Shown here: one piece after another, positions 1 through 7,722 of the stretch | Position numbering within the stretch: the stretch's first letter is position 1 | Layout: the number at the start of each line of letters is the position of its first letter | Origin: Campylobacter concisus | GTDB lineage: Bacteria; Campylobacterota; Campylobacteria; Campylobacterales; Campylobacteraceae | Length of the DNA stretch: 64,000 nucleotides | Assembly: GCA_002092835.1 (NCBI GenBank) | Contig: LVWL01000018.1 | Span: 124,001-188,000, forward strand | Direction of reading: 5' to 3' | Program-made: the position numbers and the translations under genes | The notes under the pieces: model-generated | What the model was told of the DNA's origin: nothing | Seen by the model: the letters and a program-made list of their open reading frames with translations, nothing else | Database searches by the model: none

Positions 1-2
1 AG

Positions 3-917
3 GCTATCAAAAAATTTGGTAAGAGCCGTGTAGGTGTTATTTTAGGCACTACAACGAGTGGAATTGAAGAAAATTTTTGGACTTTTAAAGAGTATATAAG
101 AACTGAAATTTTTGATAAAAGTAAGTTTGGTATAGACAGAAACTGTCTTGCAAATGTGAGCGAATTTGTGAGTGATTTTTATGGATTAGAGGGGCCAAGC
201 TTTTGCGTATCGACTGCCTGTACTTCTGGAGTTAAGGCGATTATTGAAGCACAAAGACTAATAAAAAGCGATATTTGCGATGCGGTTATATGCGGCGGTG
301 TTGATAGTTTAAACACCTTAACCATAAATGGCTTTAATTCACTTAGCATTTTAAGTCAAAAACCAAGCGAACCCTTTTCTAAAAATAGAGAGGGTATAAA
401 TATCGGCGAGGGAGCTGGGCTGTTTTTGCTGAGCCATGATGAAATTTCAAACGTCACGGTCGCTGGCTCGGCCTCAAACTGCGACGCTTTTCATATGACT
501 CAGCCTGATTTTAATGCCAAAATGGCAATTTCTTGTATAGAAGAAGCTTTAAAAAAAGCTGGCATAGACGGCGTGGACTATGTAAATTTGCATGGCACTG
601 GCACGCAAGCAAATGACAAAATGGAAGCAAAAGCTGTAAATTTAACGCTTGGCTCCGCATATACTAGCTCACTAAAGCCACAGATCGGACACACACTTGG
701 GGCTGCTGGAGCCATCGAGAGCGCCATTTGCGTTATGCTTTGCATGGGGGAAAATAGCCTCTTGCCACCACACGTTTATGACGGAGTGTATGACGAGAGT
801 TTGGAAGCTATAAATTTAGTAAAAAGCGGCACGAAATTTGACGTAAAAACGGCGATGTCGCTATCTTTTGCCTTTGGCGGAGACAACGCCGCGATAATAT
901 TTAAAAGAGTGAGATGA
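3..917 (+). CDS. Beta-ketoacyl synthase of an aryl polyene cluster (ApeO-like), 5' end cut by window
   Basis: Partial FabF/FabB-type 3-oxoacyl-ACP synthase that would condense malonyl-ACP with the growing acyl chain. Reading frame is open from base 3, so the true start lies left of the window; a GTG at 156 is internal, because the upstream residues (VGVILGTTTSG) already match the family. The active-site Cys sits in TACTSG (near base 220), the first His in HGTGTQ (near 592) and the second in GHTLGAAGA (near 690), so the Cys-His-His triad is intact. The stop overlaps the next start (914). The order KS-dehydratase-ketoreductase-KS matches E. coli apeO-P-Q-R; the ApeO assignment rests on that order. 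Confidence 0.85.
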   Translation, partial: AIKKFGKSRVGVILGTTTSGIEENFWTFKEYIRTEIFDKSKFGIDRNCLANVSEFVSDFYGLEGPSFCVSTACTSGVKAIIEAQRLIKSDICDAVICGGVDSLNTLTINGFNSLSILSQKPSEPFSKNREGINIGEGAGLFLLSHDEISNVTVAGSASNCDAFHMTQPDFNAKMAISCIEEALKKAGIDGVDYVNLHGTGTQANDKMEAKAVNLTLGSAYTSSLKPQIGHTLGAAGAIESAICVMLCMGENSLLPPHVYDGVYDESLEAINLVKSGTKFDVKTAMSLSFAFGGDNAAIIFKRVR

Positions 918-1335
918 TGATAAGTGATTATTTGCCGCACAGCAGTACCATAACCCTGATCGATAAAATTTTAGAATTTACGCCTTGTGAGAGTATCAAA
1001 GTAAGAAGCGTGATAAATGATCAAAATCCATTTTTAGAAGATGGTAAATTTCATACGCAAAAGGCGATCGAGATGATGGCTCAAAGCTAGGGATCTACGA
1101 TTCAAAGATGCGTGAGCTACGCGGTGAGAAGGCGATATTTGGCTTTTTGCTTGGAAGTAGGAAATTTGAAATTTTTAAGCCGTATTTTAAAGTGGGCGAT
1201 GAGATAGTGATCATCTCAAACTGCTCGATTCAAGACGAGAGTGGTTTTGGCGTTTATGATAGTGAACTTTTTGTAAACGGCGAGCTTGGCGCAAGGGCGG
1301 TTTTAAATGTGATGAGCCTGATGAAGAATTTGTAA
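914..1335 (+). pseudogene. ApeP-like hotdog dehydratase, interrupted by a one-base frameshift
   Basis: 3-hydroxyacyl-ACP dehydratase-like protein expected to dehydrate the beta-hydroxy intermediate made by the ketoreductase downstream. The ATG at 914 overlaps the previous stop. The first part reads MMISDYLPHSSTITLIDKI and continues to IEMMAQS, then hits TAG at about 1088-1090. Inserting one base there (AGC.TAGGG read as AGC-CTA-GGG, giving S-L-G) restores the frame into a downstream segment beginning around RELRGEKAIFG and ending at 1335. The product would be about 140 residues, normal for the family. The E-x-MAQ element is the usual active-site helix of ApeP/FabZ-like proteins. Either a sequencing error in a CC pair or a real mutation; I favour error. 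Confidence 0.75.
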
Positions 1336-1347
1336 AAAAGGTACTTA

Positions 1348-2067
1348 GTGAGTAAGAGAGTATTGATAACTGGATCAAGCAGAGGCATAGGAGCTAGCAT
1401 AGCTAGGCGCCTTGCTGGCGAGTACGAAGTGGTGCTTCACGCAAGAAGCAAGAGCGATGAGCTTTTAAAGATGGCTTGTGAGCTTGGGGTTAAATTTTTG
1501 ATATTTGACGTGGCTGACACCGCTGCAGCAAAAGAGGCGATAGAGGCCGACATGGAGGCAAATGGCGTTTATTATGGCGTTGTACTAAACGCTGGCATAA
1601 CAAGAGATAACACTTTTGTGGGGCTGAGCGATGAAGAGTGGTTTGATGTGATAGATGTAAATTTAAATGGCTTTTATAACGTGCTAAGACCAGCGCTAAT
1701 GCCCATGATAAGAGCTAGAAAGCCAGCTCGCATCGTTACTTTAAGCTCAGTTTCTGGAGTCATTGGTAACAGAGGTCAGGTAAACTACTCAGCTAGCAAG
1801 GCCGGCATCATAGGTGCTAGCAAAGCCCTCGCGGTCGAGCTTGCAAGTAGAGGCATAACGGTAAACTGTGTAGCACCTGGGCTTATAAAAACAGATATGA
1901 GCGAGGAAATTTTAAATAGCGACTTTTTAGACGAGGTGCTAAAGGCCATACCTGCAAAAAGAGCTGGCGAGGCCAGCGAGGTGGCAGGACTTGTTAAATT
2001 TCTACTAAGCAGTGATGCTAGCTATATCACAAGGCAGGTTATCGGCGTAAATGGAGGACTTTGCTAA
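1348..2067 (+). CDS. 3-ketoacyl-ACP reductase, FabG-like (ApeQ-like)
   Basis: Short-chain dehydrogenase of 239 residues that would reduce the 3-keto group on the ACP-bound chain with NADPH. Cofactor motif TGSSRGIG lies at residues 8-15, the NAG motif at 81-83, and the Ser-Tyr-Lys triad is intact (LSSVSG near 134-136, Y147, K151 in YSASKAG). GTG start at 1348, 12 bases after the previous stop. It lies between the dehydratase and the second ketosynthase as in E. coli-type APE clusters, which argues that it serves the polyene pathway; a separate housekeeping fabG would be expected elsewhere. Confidence 0.9.
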   Translation: MSKRVLITGSSRGIGASIARRLAGEYEVVLHARSKSDELLKMACELGVKFLIFDVADTAAAKEAIEADMEANGVYYGVVLNAGITRDNTFVGLSDEEWFDVIDVNLNGFYNVLRPALMPMIRARKPARIVTLSSVSGVIGNRGQVNYSASKAGIIGASKALAVELASRGITVNCVAPGLIKTDMSEEILNSDFLDEVLKAIPAKRAGEASEVAGLVKFLLSSDASYITRQVIGVNGGLC

Positions 2068-3320
2068 TGCGTGTATTTGTCACAGGTATCGGCGCAGTCA
2101 GTGCTTTTGGCAACAGCTGGGAGGAGATGAGAGCTAAATTTCTTGAGGGTAAAAACGCCATGAGATATATGAGCGAGTGGGAGGGTTATAAGGACCTAAA
2201 CACGCGCCTAGCAGCACCTATCATAGACTACAAGCATCCACAGGAGTGGGACAGAAAACAGCTAAGAAGTCTTGGCAAGGTCTCGTGTTATAGCGTACAT
2301 GCGGCCGGACTTGCTTTAAAAGACGCTGGCTTGCTAAATGGAGAAGAGTTGCAAGCTGCAAATTTGGACCCAAGTGTGCAAGATGGCAGGATGGGTGTAG
2401 CTAGTGGCTCAAGTACTGGCAGTACAGACTCTATTCTTGATATGGCAAAGCTAGTTTTGGACATGGATAGCGGCTTTAACGCAAATACCTACATAAAAAT
2501 GATGCCTCACACCACAGCGGCAAATATCGCGCTATTTTACTTGCTAAAAGGACGTATAATCCCGACGTCATCGGCCTGCACAAGTGGTTCGCACGCCATT
2601 GGCTACGCATACGAGAGCATAAAAAATGGCAGCATAGATATGATGCTAGCTGGTGGAGCTGAGGAGCTTTGCGTGAGCGAGGCATACGTCTTTGACAAGC
2701 TTTACGCGACTAGTGTCAAAAATAGCACGCCAAATTTGACCCCAACGCCATTTGAAAAAGATAGAGATGGCTTGGTGCTTGGCGAGGGAGCTGGATTTTT
2801 AGTGCTTGAAAGCGAAGAGAGTACCTTAAAAAGAGGAGCTAAAATTTACGCTGAGGTTGTTGGTTTTGGCTCGACGTGTGACGGTACGCACATCACTAGA
2901 CCACAAAGCGCTACGATGAAAGCAGCGATGAGCCTAGCGCTTCGTGACGCAAAGCTAGAGCCAAAAAGCATAGGTTACGTAAATGCTCATGCGACTGCGA
3001 CAAAACATGGCGACATAGCCGAGAGTATCGCTACAAATGAGCTTTTTGGAGAGGATATCGCCATTAGCTCGCTTAAAAGCTATCTTGGTCATACGCTTGG
3101 CGCTTGTGGCGGACTGGAGGCGATCGCCTCTATCATGATGATGAGAGAAGAGCTATTTTTCCCAACTATAAATTTAAACGTGATCGATCCCGAGTGTGCA
3201 AATCTAAACTATTTAAAAGAGCCAACTCCGATAAAAACGGACTTTGTGATGAGCAATAACTTTGCATTTGGTGGTGTAAATACATCTTTGATATTTAAAA
3301 GAGTTAAAAACATTTTTTAA
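2067..3320 (+). CDS. Second beta-ketoacyl synthase (ApeR-like)
   Basis: Full-length 417-residue KAS II-type condensing enzyme. Active-site Cys is in SSACTSGS (near residue 171), His in NAHATAT (near 308) and LGHTLGA (near 342), so it should be catalytically competent. I chose ATG 2067 over an in-frame TTG at 2061: GGAGG at 2053-2057 is well spaced for 2067, and the ATG overlaps the apeQ-like stop (TAATG). By order it corresponds to ApeR. The extra N-terminal length and the TATKHGD variant separate it from housekeeping FabF, but the division of labour between the two ketosynthases cannot be read from sequence. Confidence 0.88.
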   Translation: MRVFVTGIGAVSAFGNSWEEMRAKFLEGKNAMRYMSEWEGYKDLNTRLAAPIIDYKHPQEWDRKQLRSLGKVSCYSVHAAGLALKDAGLLNGEELQAANLDPSVQDGRMGVASGSSTGSTDSILDMAKLVLDMDSGFNANTYIKMMPHTTAANIALFYLLKGRIIPTSSACTSGSHAIGYAYESIKNGSIDMMLAGGAEELCVSEAYVFDKLYATSVKNSTPNLTPTPFEKDRDGLVLGEGAGFLVLESEESTLKRGAKIYAEVVGFGSTCDGTHITRPQSATMKAAMSLALRDAKLEPKSIGYVNAHATATKHGDIAESIATNELFGEDIAISSLKSYLGHTLGACGGLEAIASIMMMREELFFPTINLNVIDPECANLNYLKEPTPIKTDFVMSNNFAFGGVNTSLIFKRVKNIF

Positions 3321-3331
3321 AAAGGATAAAC

Positions 3332-3748
3332 ATGAAAAAATTAGTTTTATTAGTTGCCATTTTGGCGTTTGCTACAAGTCTTAATGCAAGAGATGATGTG
3401 AAATATCACTCACTTGACTTCCTAAATGGCCCAAAAGCTAAAAATTTCTTACTTCCAAATGTAAGTATCAGTTTTGGCACAGGCTATAGCGGACAGGTGA
3501 TTGTAAAAGATCTAACATCTAATAAAAAGACAAATGGTTTTAATAAAAGTGATGAAGAGGCATGCCAAATCGCACTTCTTTCAGCCTTAAAGACTTTCCA
3601 AGAAAGAGCATTAAAAGAAGGTGGCACTAAGGTTGTAAATTTAACCGGCTACTACAAAAAGCATCCATTTAATTCAAAAACTCAGTTCCAGTGTGGAAGT
3701 GGTGCTTTGATGTCTGGTGTTACTCTAAAAGGTGATATCGCGAAATAA
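3332..3748 (+). CDS. Small exported protein of the 'excinuclease ATPase subunit'-misnamed family
   Basis: 138 residues with a clear Sec signal peptide (MKKLVLLVAILAFATSLNA, cleavage probably after LNA). The mature part has two cysteines in contexts EEACQIALLSAL and QFQCGSGA, with an all-beta/short-helix look. I recall similar small exported proteins carried under the misleading name 'excinuclease ATPase subunit'; nothing here resembles UvrA (no Walker motifs, no zinc fingers). It lies inside the APE operon, 11 bases after the ketosynthase and overlapping the next start (TAATG), so a periplasmic or outer-membrane role in polyene handling is possible. Function unknown. Confidence 0.7.
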   Translation: MKKLVLLVAILAFATSLNARDDVKYHSLDFLNGPKAKNFLLPNVSISFGTGYSGQVIVKDLTSNKKTNGFNKSDEEACQIALLSALKTFQERALKEGGTKVVNLTGYYKKHPFNSKTQFQCGSGALMSGVTLKGDIAK

Positions 3749-4416
3749 TGAAATTTCAAGTTGATTTTTTTGACGCGATAGCTTATGGTGATGTCGGCGA
3801 GAAACTAGCTAGATACAAAAAAGAATTTGATCTAGCAAAAATTCCACCCATACAAAGAAGAAGGCTAAGTAGTGCTGCAAAGTGCGCTTTTAGCTTGCTT
3901 TGTGGTTTTGATAAGCTTGATATGCCAGTTATTTTTAGCTCATATGAAGGAGAGATAAATCGCTGCTTTGAGCTAGAGACTACGCTGGCAAAGGCTGAGC
4001 CAGTTTCGCCTACTTCGTTTTCACTTTCTGTGCATAACGCTATCTCGTCGCTTCTTAGTATAGAGGCTAAAAATCACAATGAAATTCTTGCCATATCTTC
4101 ATTTAGCCCAGTCGAAGATGCCTTGCAAGCTGCATTTTTAAGACTAAATGACGGATATGAAAAGGTGCTAATACTTGCCTATCATGAGTCGATAAGGCAG
4201 AGTTATTTTGATGAGAAAAAGCCATCATTTATGATTGCTCTTGTTGTCTCAAGGGCAAAAAATGAGAGGGTTTTAACTCTAAAAAGAGCTAAAAAAGAAA
4301 AAGAAATTTGCGGGAATTTATTAAAAAGTTTTATTGTAAATTTTGATCCAAAAATATCAAAAAACTGGCAAAGTTGTAGTTATTCTTCATCTTGGAATTT
4401 TAGCTATGAGCCTTAA
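3748..4416 (+). CDS. ApeC-like 'beta-ketoacyl synthase N-terminal-like' protein
   Basis: 222-residue protein resembling the short ketosynthase-like family found in APE and flexirubin clusters. Family signals are the R-RR-L-S-aKcAf segment near residues 36-48 (IQRRRLSSAAKCAFSL) and SPTSFSLSVHNAIS near 91-104, where true ketosynthases have their own N-terminal features. It has no ketosynthase Cys-His-His set, so it probably acts as a non-catalytic partner of the ApeO-like synthase, as proposed for ApeC; that role is inference. The ATG overlaps the previous stop; the end overlaps the acyltransferase start by 11 bases. Confidence 0.78.
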   Translation: MKFQVDFFDAIAYGDVGEKLARYKKEFDLAKIPPIQRRRLSSAAKCAFSLLCGFDKLDMPVIFSSYEGEINRCFELETTLAKAEPVSPTSFSLSVHNAISSLLSIEAKNHNEILAISSFSPVEDALQAAFLRLNDGYEKVLILAYHESIRQSYFDEKKPSFMIALVVSRAKNERVLTLKRAKKEKEICGNLLKSFIVNFDPKISKNWQSCSYSSSWNFSYEP

Positions 4417-5152
4417 AATTTTAAGAGCTGGATTTTTATTTTTCCTTTTTGCAATCATTTGCATAAGCGGGGATTTACTGCTTGTGCCAGCGGTACTTTT
4501 GGGGCTAAATAAATTTAAATTTATACAAAATTTATGCCGTGATCTAGTTAGAATTTCTTGGGGATTTTTTATAAAAGTTACTAGAATTTGTGGGTGTTTG
4601 GACTATAAATTTGAGCTTAGCGAGCTAAATTGCGGATCAAATTTAGTCATAGCAAATCACCCTTCGCTTCTTGATGTGGTCTTTTTAGTTTCAAAATTTA
4701 AAAGGATAAACTGCATCGTAAAGGGCGAGCTTAGCAAAAATATATTTTTATTTGCGGCTATTAAGGCTTGCAACTATATACCAAACACAAATAACGAGGA
4801 ATTTTTACAAAAAAGCGTAGATGTTTTAAAAAGTGGTGAAAATTTATTAATTTTCCCAGAAGGCACACGTACGAAAGATGAAATTATTTTTCATAAGGCA
4901 GCTGCTTACATAGGTGTAAAAGGCGCTAAAAATATTGTATGTATTGGCATCAATATGCACCCAAGAAGTCTTAGAAAAAATGAACCATGGTATAAAACGC
5001 CAGATGAAAAGATAAAATATCATTTTAAAGAGATGAAAAATTTTAATGTTGATATATTTTTAAAGGATAGGCCAAGTCCGGTAAGGGCTAGGGCATTACA
5101 CGAAGAGATAAGTAAAATTTATAAGGAGGAATTTGGTGAAAGAGCTAGTTAA
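4406..5152 (+). CDS. Lysophospholipid acyltransferase family protein (ApeD-like)
   Basis: 1-acyl-sn-glycerol-3-phosphate acyltransferase-type (PlsC) enzyme of about 248 residues with one or two N-terminal membrane segments. The HX4D catalytic motif is in NHPSLLDVVF (base 4655 onward) and the second motif in FPEGTRT (near 4854). I chose ATG 4406 because it begins at a membrane helix and overlaps the preceding stop by 11 bases; an earlier TTG at 4343 would only add residues overlapping the ApeC-like gene. In APE clusters this enzyme is thought to transfer an acyl or polyene chain to the lipid anchor. Confidence 0.85.
   Translation: MSLKILRAGFLFFLFAIICISGDLLLVPAVLLGLNKFKFIQNLCRDLVRISWGFFIKVTRICGCLDYKFELSELNCGSNLVIANHPSLLDVVFLVSKFKRINCIVKGELSKNIFLFAAIKACNYIPNTNNEEFLQKSVDVLKSGENLLIFPEGTRTKDEIIFHKAAAYIGVKGAKNIVCIGINMHPRSLRKNEPWYKTPDEKIKYHFKEMKNFNVDIFLKDRPSPVRARALHEEISKIYKEEFGERAS
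5123..5129 (+). promoter_or_regulatory. Strong ribosome binding site that sets the first ACP start
   Basis: AAGGAGG lies six bases before GTG 5136 but only three before an in-frame TTG at 5133, so GTG is preferred as the start of the acyl carrier protein. It lies inside the 3' end of the acyltransferase gene. Confidence 0.65.
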
Positions 5153-5393
5153 TGAGATAAAAGAGTTGATCATCACAAGCTTAAATTTAGAGGATATGAA
5201 GCCAAGCGATATTGATGAGAATGCGCCACTTTTTAATGATGGTCTTGGGCTTGATAGCGTTGATGCTTTAGAGCTTGGGCTTGCGGTGCAGAAAAAATAT
5301 GGCCTCGTGCTTGACTCAAAGAGTGCAAATCTAAAAGAAATATTTTTTAGCGTATCTTCTCTTGCAAAATACATTTACGAAAATAGGAAATAA
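5136..5393 (+). CDS. Acyl carrier protein (ApeE-like)
   Basis: 85-residue acidic carrier protein. The phosphopantetheine attachment Ser is in GLGLDSVDALE (about residue 43), followed by the usual helix II/III pattern. The GTG start is chosen from the strong Shine-Dalgarno just upstream; it overlaps the acyltransferase stop by 17 bases. One of two adjacent ACPs, as in E. coli-type APE clusters, where they carry the starter and the growing polyene. Which of the two carries which intermediate cannot be told from sequence. Confidence 0.88.
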   Translation: MKELVNEIKELIITSLNLEDMKPSDIDENAPLFNDGLGLDSVDALELGLAVQKKYGLVLDSKSANLKEIFFSVSSLAKYIYENRK

Positions 5394-5395
5394 CG

Positions 5396-5641
5396 ATGAG
5401 TGAAAGAGAAATTTTTGAAATTTTAAAGAAAGCCTTGATCGATCTTTTTGAGATAGATGAGAGCAAGATAAAGCCAGAGACTAGGATATATGAGGATTTG
5501 CAGATTGATAGCATTGACGCTATTGATATGATTGATTACATCAAACGTCAAACCGGACATAGGCTGATGCCAGAGGATTTTAAAAACGTAAAAACGCTTG
5601 ATGATATTGTAAAAGCCGTAGCAAAGAAATTTGAAGCATAA
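5396..5641 (+). CDS. Second acyl carrier protein (ApeF-like)
   Basis: 81-residue ACP with the attachment Ser in LQIDSIDAIDM (about residue 38), helices predicted either side, and an acidic character. It begins two bases after the first ACP gene. It is clearly different from its neighbour in the region after the Ser (MIDYIKRQTGHRL against GLAVQKKYGLVL), so the pair is not a recent tandem duplication. It would be recognised by the ketosynthases, the ketoreductase and the dehydratases of this operon. Confidence 0.88.
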   Translation: MSEREIFEILKKALIDLFEIDESKIKPETRIYEDLQIDSIDAIDMIDYIKRQTGHRLMPEDFKNVKTLDDIVKAVAKKFEA

Positions 5642-6176
5642 AATAGTAAACCTAGTTCTAATTTTAGTAAGCATCGCTTACCCTTTAGTGCTATTTTTTT
5701 GGCAAGAGAATGCAGCCTTTATCTTTTGTGTACTATGTGCTCTTTGGTGGGCGAGGTGGTATTTTGAAAGTAGCAATATGAGGCAGGTCTGCTTAGCGGC
5801 TGGCTTGTTTTTTGCCATCTGCGCTATCTTTAGAAGTGTAAATTTAGCGCTTTTGTACCCAAGTATCGTAAGTATTGGCTTTTTGGCATTATTTTTTTAT
5901 AGCTTAAGGGGTGAGGCGGTAATAACTAGGCTTGCTAGGCTAAAAGAGAAAAATATCGACGAAAAGGTTGTTAGCTACACAAGGGGGCTAACTAAAATTT
6001 GGTGCTTATTTTTTATATTTAATGCGGTTTTAGCATTTGTTTTATCGTGTTTTGAAAATAAATTTTATTGGAGTATTTACTGCTCCTTTATCTCTTATAT
6101 TTTGATGGGGTTTTTGTTTTTTGGAGAAATTTTATATCGTAAAGTTTTTATTTTAAAGAGGAAAAATGGAGTTTGA
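5631..6176 (+). CDS. Polytopic membrane protein, COG4648-like (ApeG-like)
   Basis: 181 residues with about five hydrophobic segments (residues roughly 6-24, 26-43, 50-65, 70-88, 118-138, 145-165). No catalytic motif is visible. It matches in position and topology the unknown inner-membrane protein found between the ACPs and the AMP-ligase in APE clusters. The start codon appears to be TTG at 5631, overlapping the ACP stop by 11 bases; no better start lies nearby. Function unknown; probably a membrane partner for assembly or transfer of the polyene. Confidence 0.72.
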   Translation: MKHKIVNLVLILVSIAYPLVLFFWQENAAFIFCVLCALWWARWYFESSNMRQVCLAAGLFFAICAIFRSVNLALLYPSIVSIGFLALFFYSLRGEAVITRLARLKEKNIDEKVVSYTRGLTKIWCLFFIFNAVLAFVLSCFENKFYWSIYCSFISYILMGFLFFGEILYRKVFILKRKNGV

Positions 6177-7722
6177 AAATAGTCTAAAAGACTTTAAATT
6201 TATTGATATTGATAAAAATTTATACTCACAAGTTGTTATTTTTGGGGCAAATTTAAAAGAGTATGGCCCAAGTGAGGTAGAGATCTATCTAAGCGAAACT
6301 TTTGACTTTTGTGTAGCTTTTTTTGGAGCACTTGCGATCGGCGTGAGACCGATTTTGCTTGCAAAGCCTATTTTTAGTAGTGATAAATTTAATATCAATG
6401 ATGAAAATTTCAAGAATTTTTTGGTTCCAGTCAGAAATATAGAGCCAAAATTTGATATAAACTCTACTTTTTTTCTTCAGACTTCGGGCTCGACTGGAAA
6501 TAGCAAAAATATCCAAAAAAGACTTGGTGCGATGATAGAAGAAGGGCTATTTTTAAAAGAAGAACTTGGATTTAATGAAAGTGATACATTTTTTTCAAGC
6601 GTTTCGCATCAGCATATGTTTGGCCTTACTTTTAAGGTATTTTTGCCCATCATCTCTGGTGCAAGGGCTGTTAGCAAGGAGCTAAATTACCCGGAGGCGA
6701 TCTTTGAGCTAGAGCTTGAAAATTTAAGTTTCATAACAAGTCCGGTTTTGCTTCAAACGCTAATTTCTAGCCCAAGAGCAGCTGAAATTTCAGGGCTAAA
6801 AAATATTATCTGTGCCGGCTCGGCCCTAAAGAGTGAGCTAAGAGCTAGCATAGCAAAACTAAGCAGTGCACGCATTATTGACATCTATGGTAGCACCGAA
6901 ACTGGTGCAGTGGCTAGAAATTTAGGCGATGAACTTTTGCTTTTTAGCAAGGTAAAAGCTGGACTAAGTGAAGATGAAGCATTAAACGTGAGCTCGCCAT
7001 GGTGCGAGTTTTTCCAGACTAACGACTGGGCGGAGATAAAGGGCAACAGACTCACGCTAAAGGGTAGGATCGATAGGATAGTCAAGCTAAATGACAAAAG
7101 GGTCAATCTAATAAGCATCGAAAATAAGATGCTTGAAAGTGGTCTTTTAAAAGACTGCTACTGCGACACGCATCCAAAATTTAAGCGCCTAGCCGCACTT
7201 TTGGAGCTTAGCGAAGAGGGCGTGAAGCTCTTTAGAGATAGCGGTAAAAAGGGTGTTGTAGCAAGGTTAAATGAGCTTTTAAGGCCTGAGTTTAAAAATA
7301 GTGTTAGGTATTTTAAAATCGTTAGCTCGCTTTGCAAAAACGCTCAAGGGAAATTTCTAAAAGCAAATTTTAAAGGGCTTTTAGAAAAGAGCGAAGGGCC
7401 TAGCTGGGATAAAAGTAGCGAAAATGGCATTTATAAATTTAAGACAAAGCTTAGCCCAGCACTTGGCATTTTTACCGAGCATTTTCCAAATTTACCGCTG
7501 CTACCTGGCTTTGTGCAGCTTGATTTTGTATTTAAATTTGCAAGAGAGCTTGGCGCAGAAATAGGCGATCAGTGCGTGGTGGAGAATCTGAAATTTTTAA
7601 AATTTGTAAGGCCAAATGATGAGCTTTGTATAGAAATTTCGCAAAAAGATGAGAAGGTGTATTTTGAGATATTTTGTAATGGCACTAGAAGCAGCGTTGG
7701 CAGGATAAAGCTGGGCTTATGA
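6166..7722 (+). CDS. AMP-dependent acyl/aryl ligase fused to FabZ-like dehydratase (ApeH-ApeI fusion)
   Basis: 518 residues with two domains. Residues about 1-415 are an ANL-type adenylating enzyme: P-loop TSGSTGNSK near 106, YGSTETG near 241, GRIDRIVK near 301. It would activate the aromatic starter acid and load it on an ACP. Residues about 425-518 are a hotdog dehydratase with the FabZ-type active-site region HFPNLPLLPGF near 437-447. In the E. coli-type cluster these are two genes (apeH, apeI). The ATG overlaps the previous stop by 11 bases. The usual ANL lysine of the C-terminal subdomain may be in NAQGKFLKANF near 396. Fusion seen directly; substrate is inference. Confidence 0.85.
   Translation: MEFENSLKDFKFIDIDKNLYSQVVIFGANLKEYGPSEVEIYLSETFDFCVAFFGALAIGVRPILLAKPIFSSDKFNINDENFKNFLVPVRNIEPKFDINSTFFLQTSGSTGNSKNIQKRLGAMIEEGLFLKEELGFNESDTFFSSVSHQHMFGLTFKVFLPIISGARAVSKELNYPEAIFELELENLSFITSPVLLQTLISSPRAAEISGLKNIICAGSALKSELRASIAKLSSARIIDIYGSTETGAVARNLGDELLLFSKVKAGLSEDEALNVSSPWCEFFQTNDWAEIKGNRLTLKGRIDRIVKLNDKRVNLISIENKMLESGLLKDCYCDTHPKFKRLAALLELSEEGVKLFRDSGKKGVVARLNELLRPEFKNSVRYFKIVSSLCKNAQGKFLKANFKGLLEKSEGPSWDKSSENGIYKFKTKLSPALGIFTEHFPNLPLLPGFVQLDFVFKFARELGAEIGDQCVVENLKFLKFVRPNDELCIEISQKDEKVYFEIFCNGTRSSVGRIKLGL

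Noticed and set aside
3332-3748. 'Excinuclease ABC subunit' label for the small exported protein
   Set aside because: No Walker motifs or zinc fingers and it has a signal peptide; the name is a database carry-over.
4343-4405. Upstream TTG start for the ApeD-like acyltransferase
   Set aside because: The extra 21 residues overlap the ApeC-like gene and are not family-like; ATG 4406 starts at the membrane helix.
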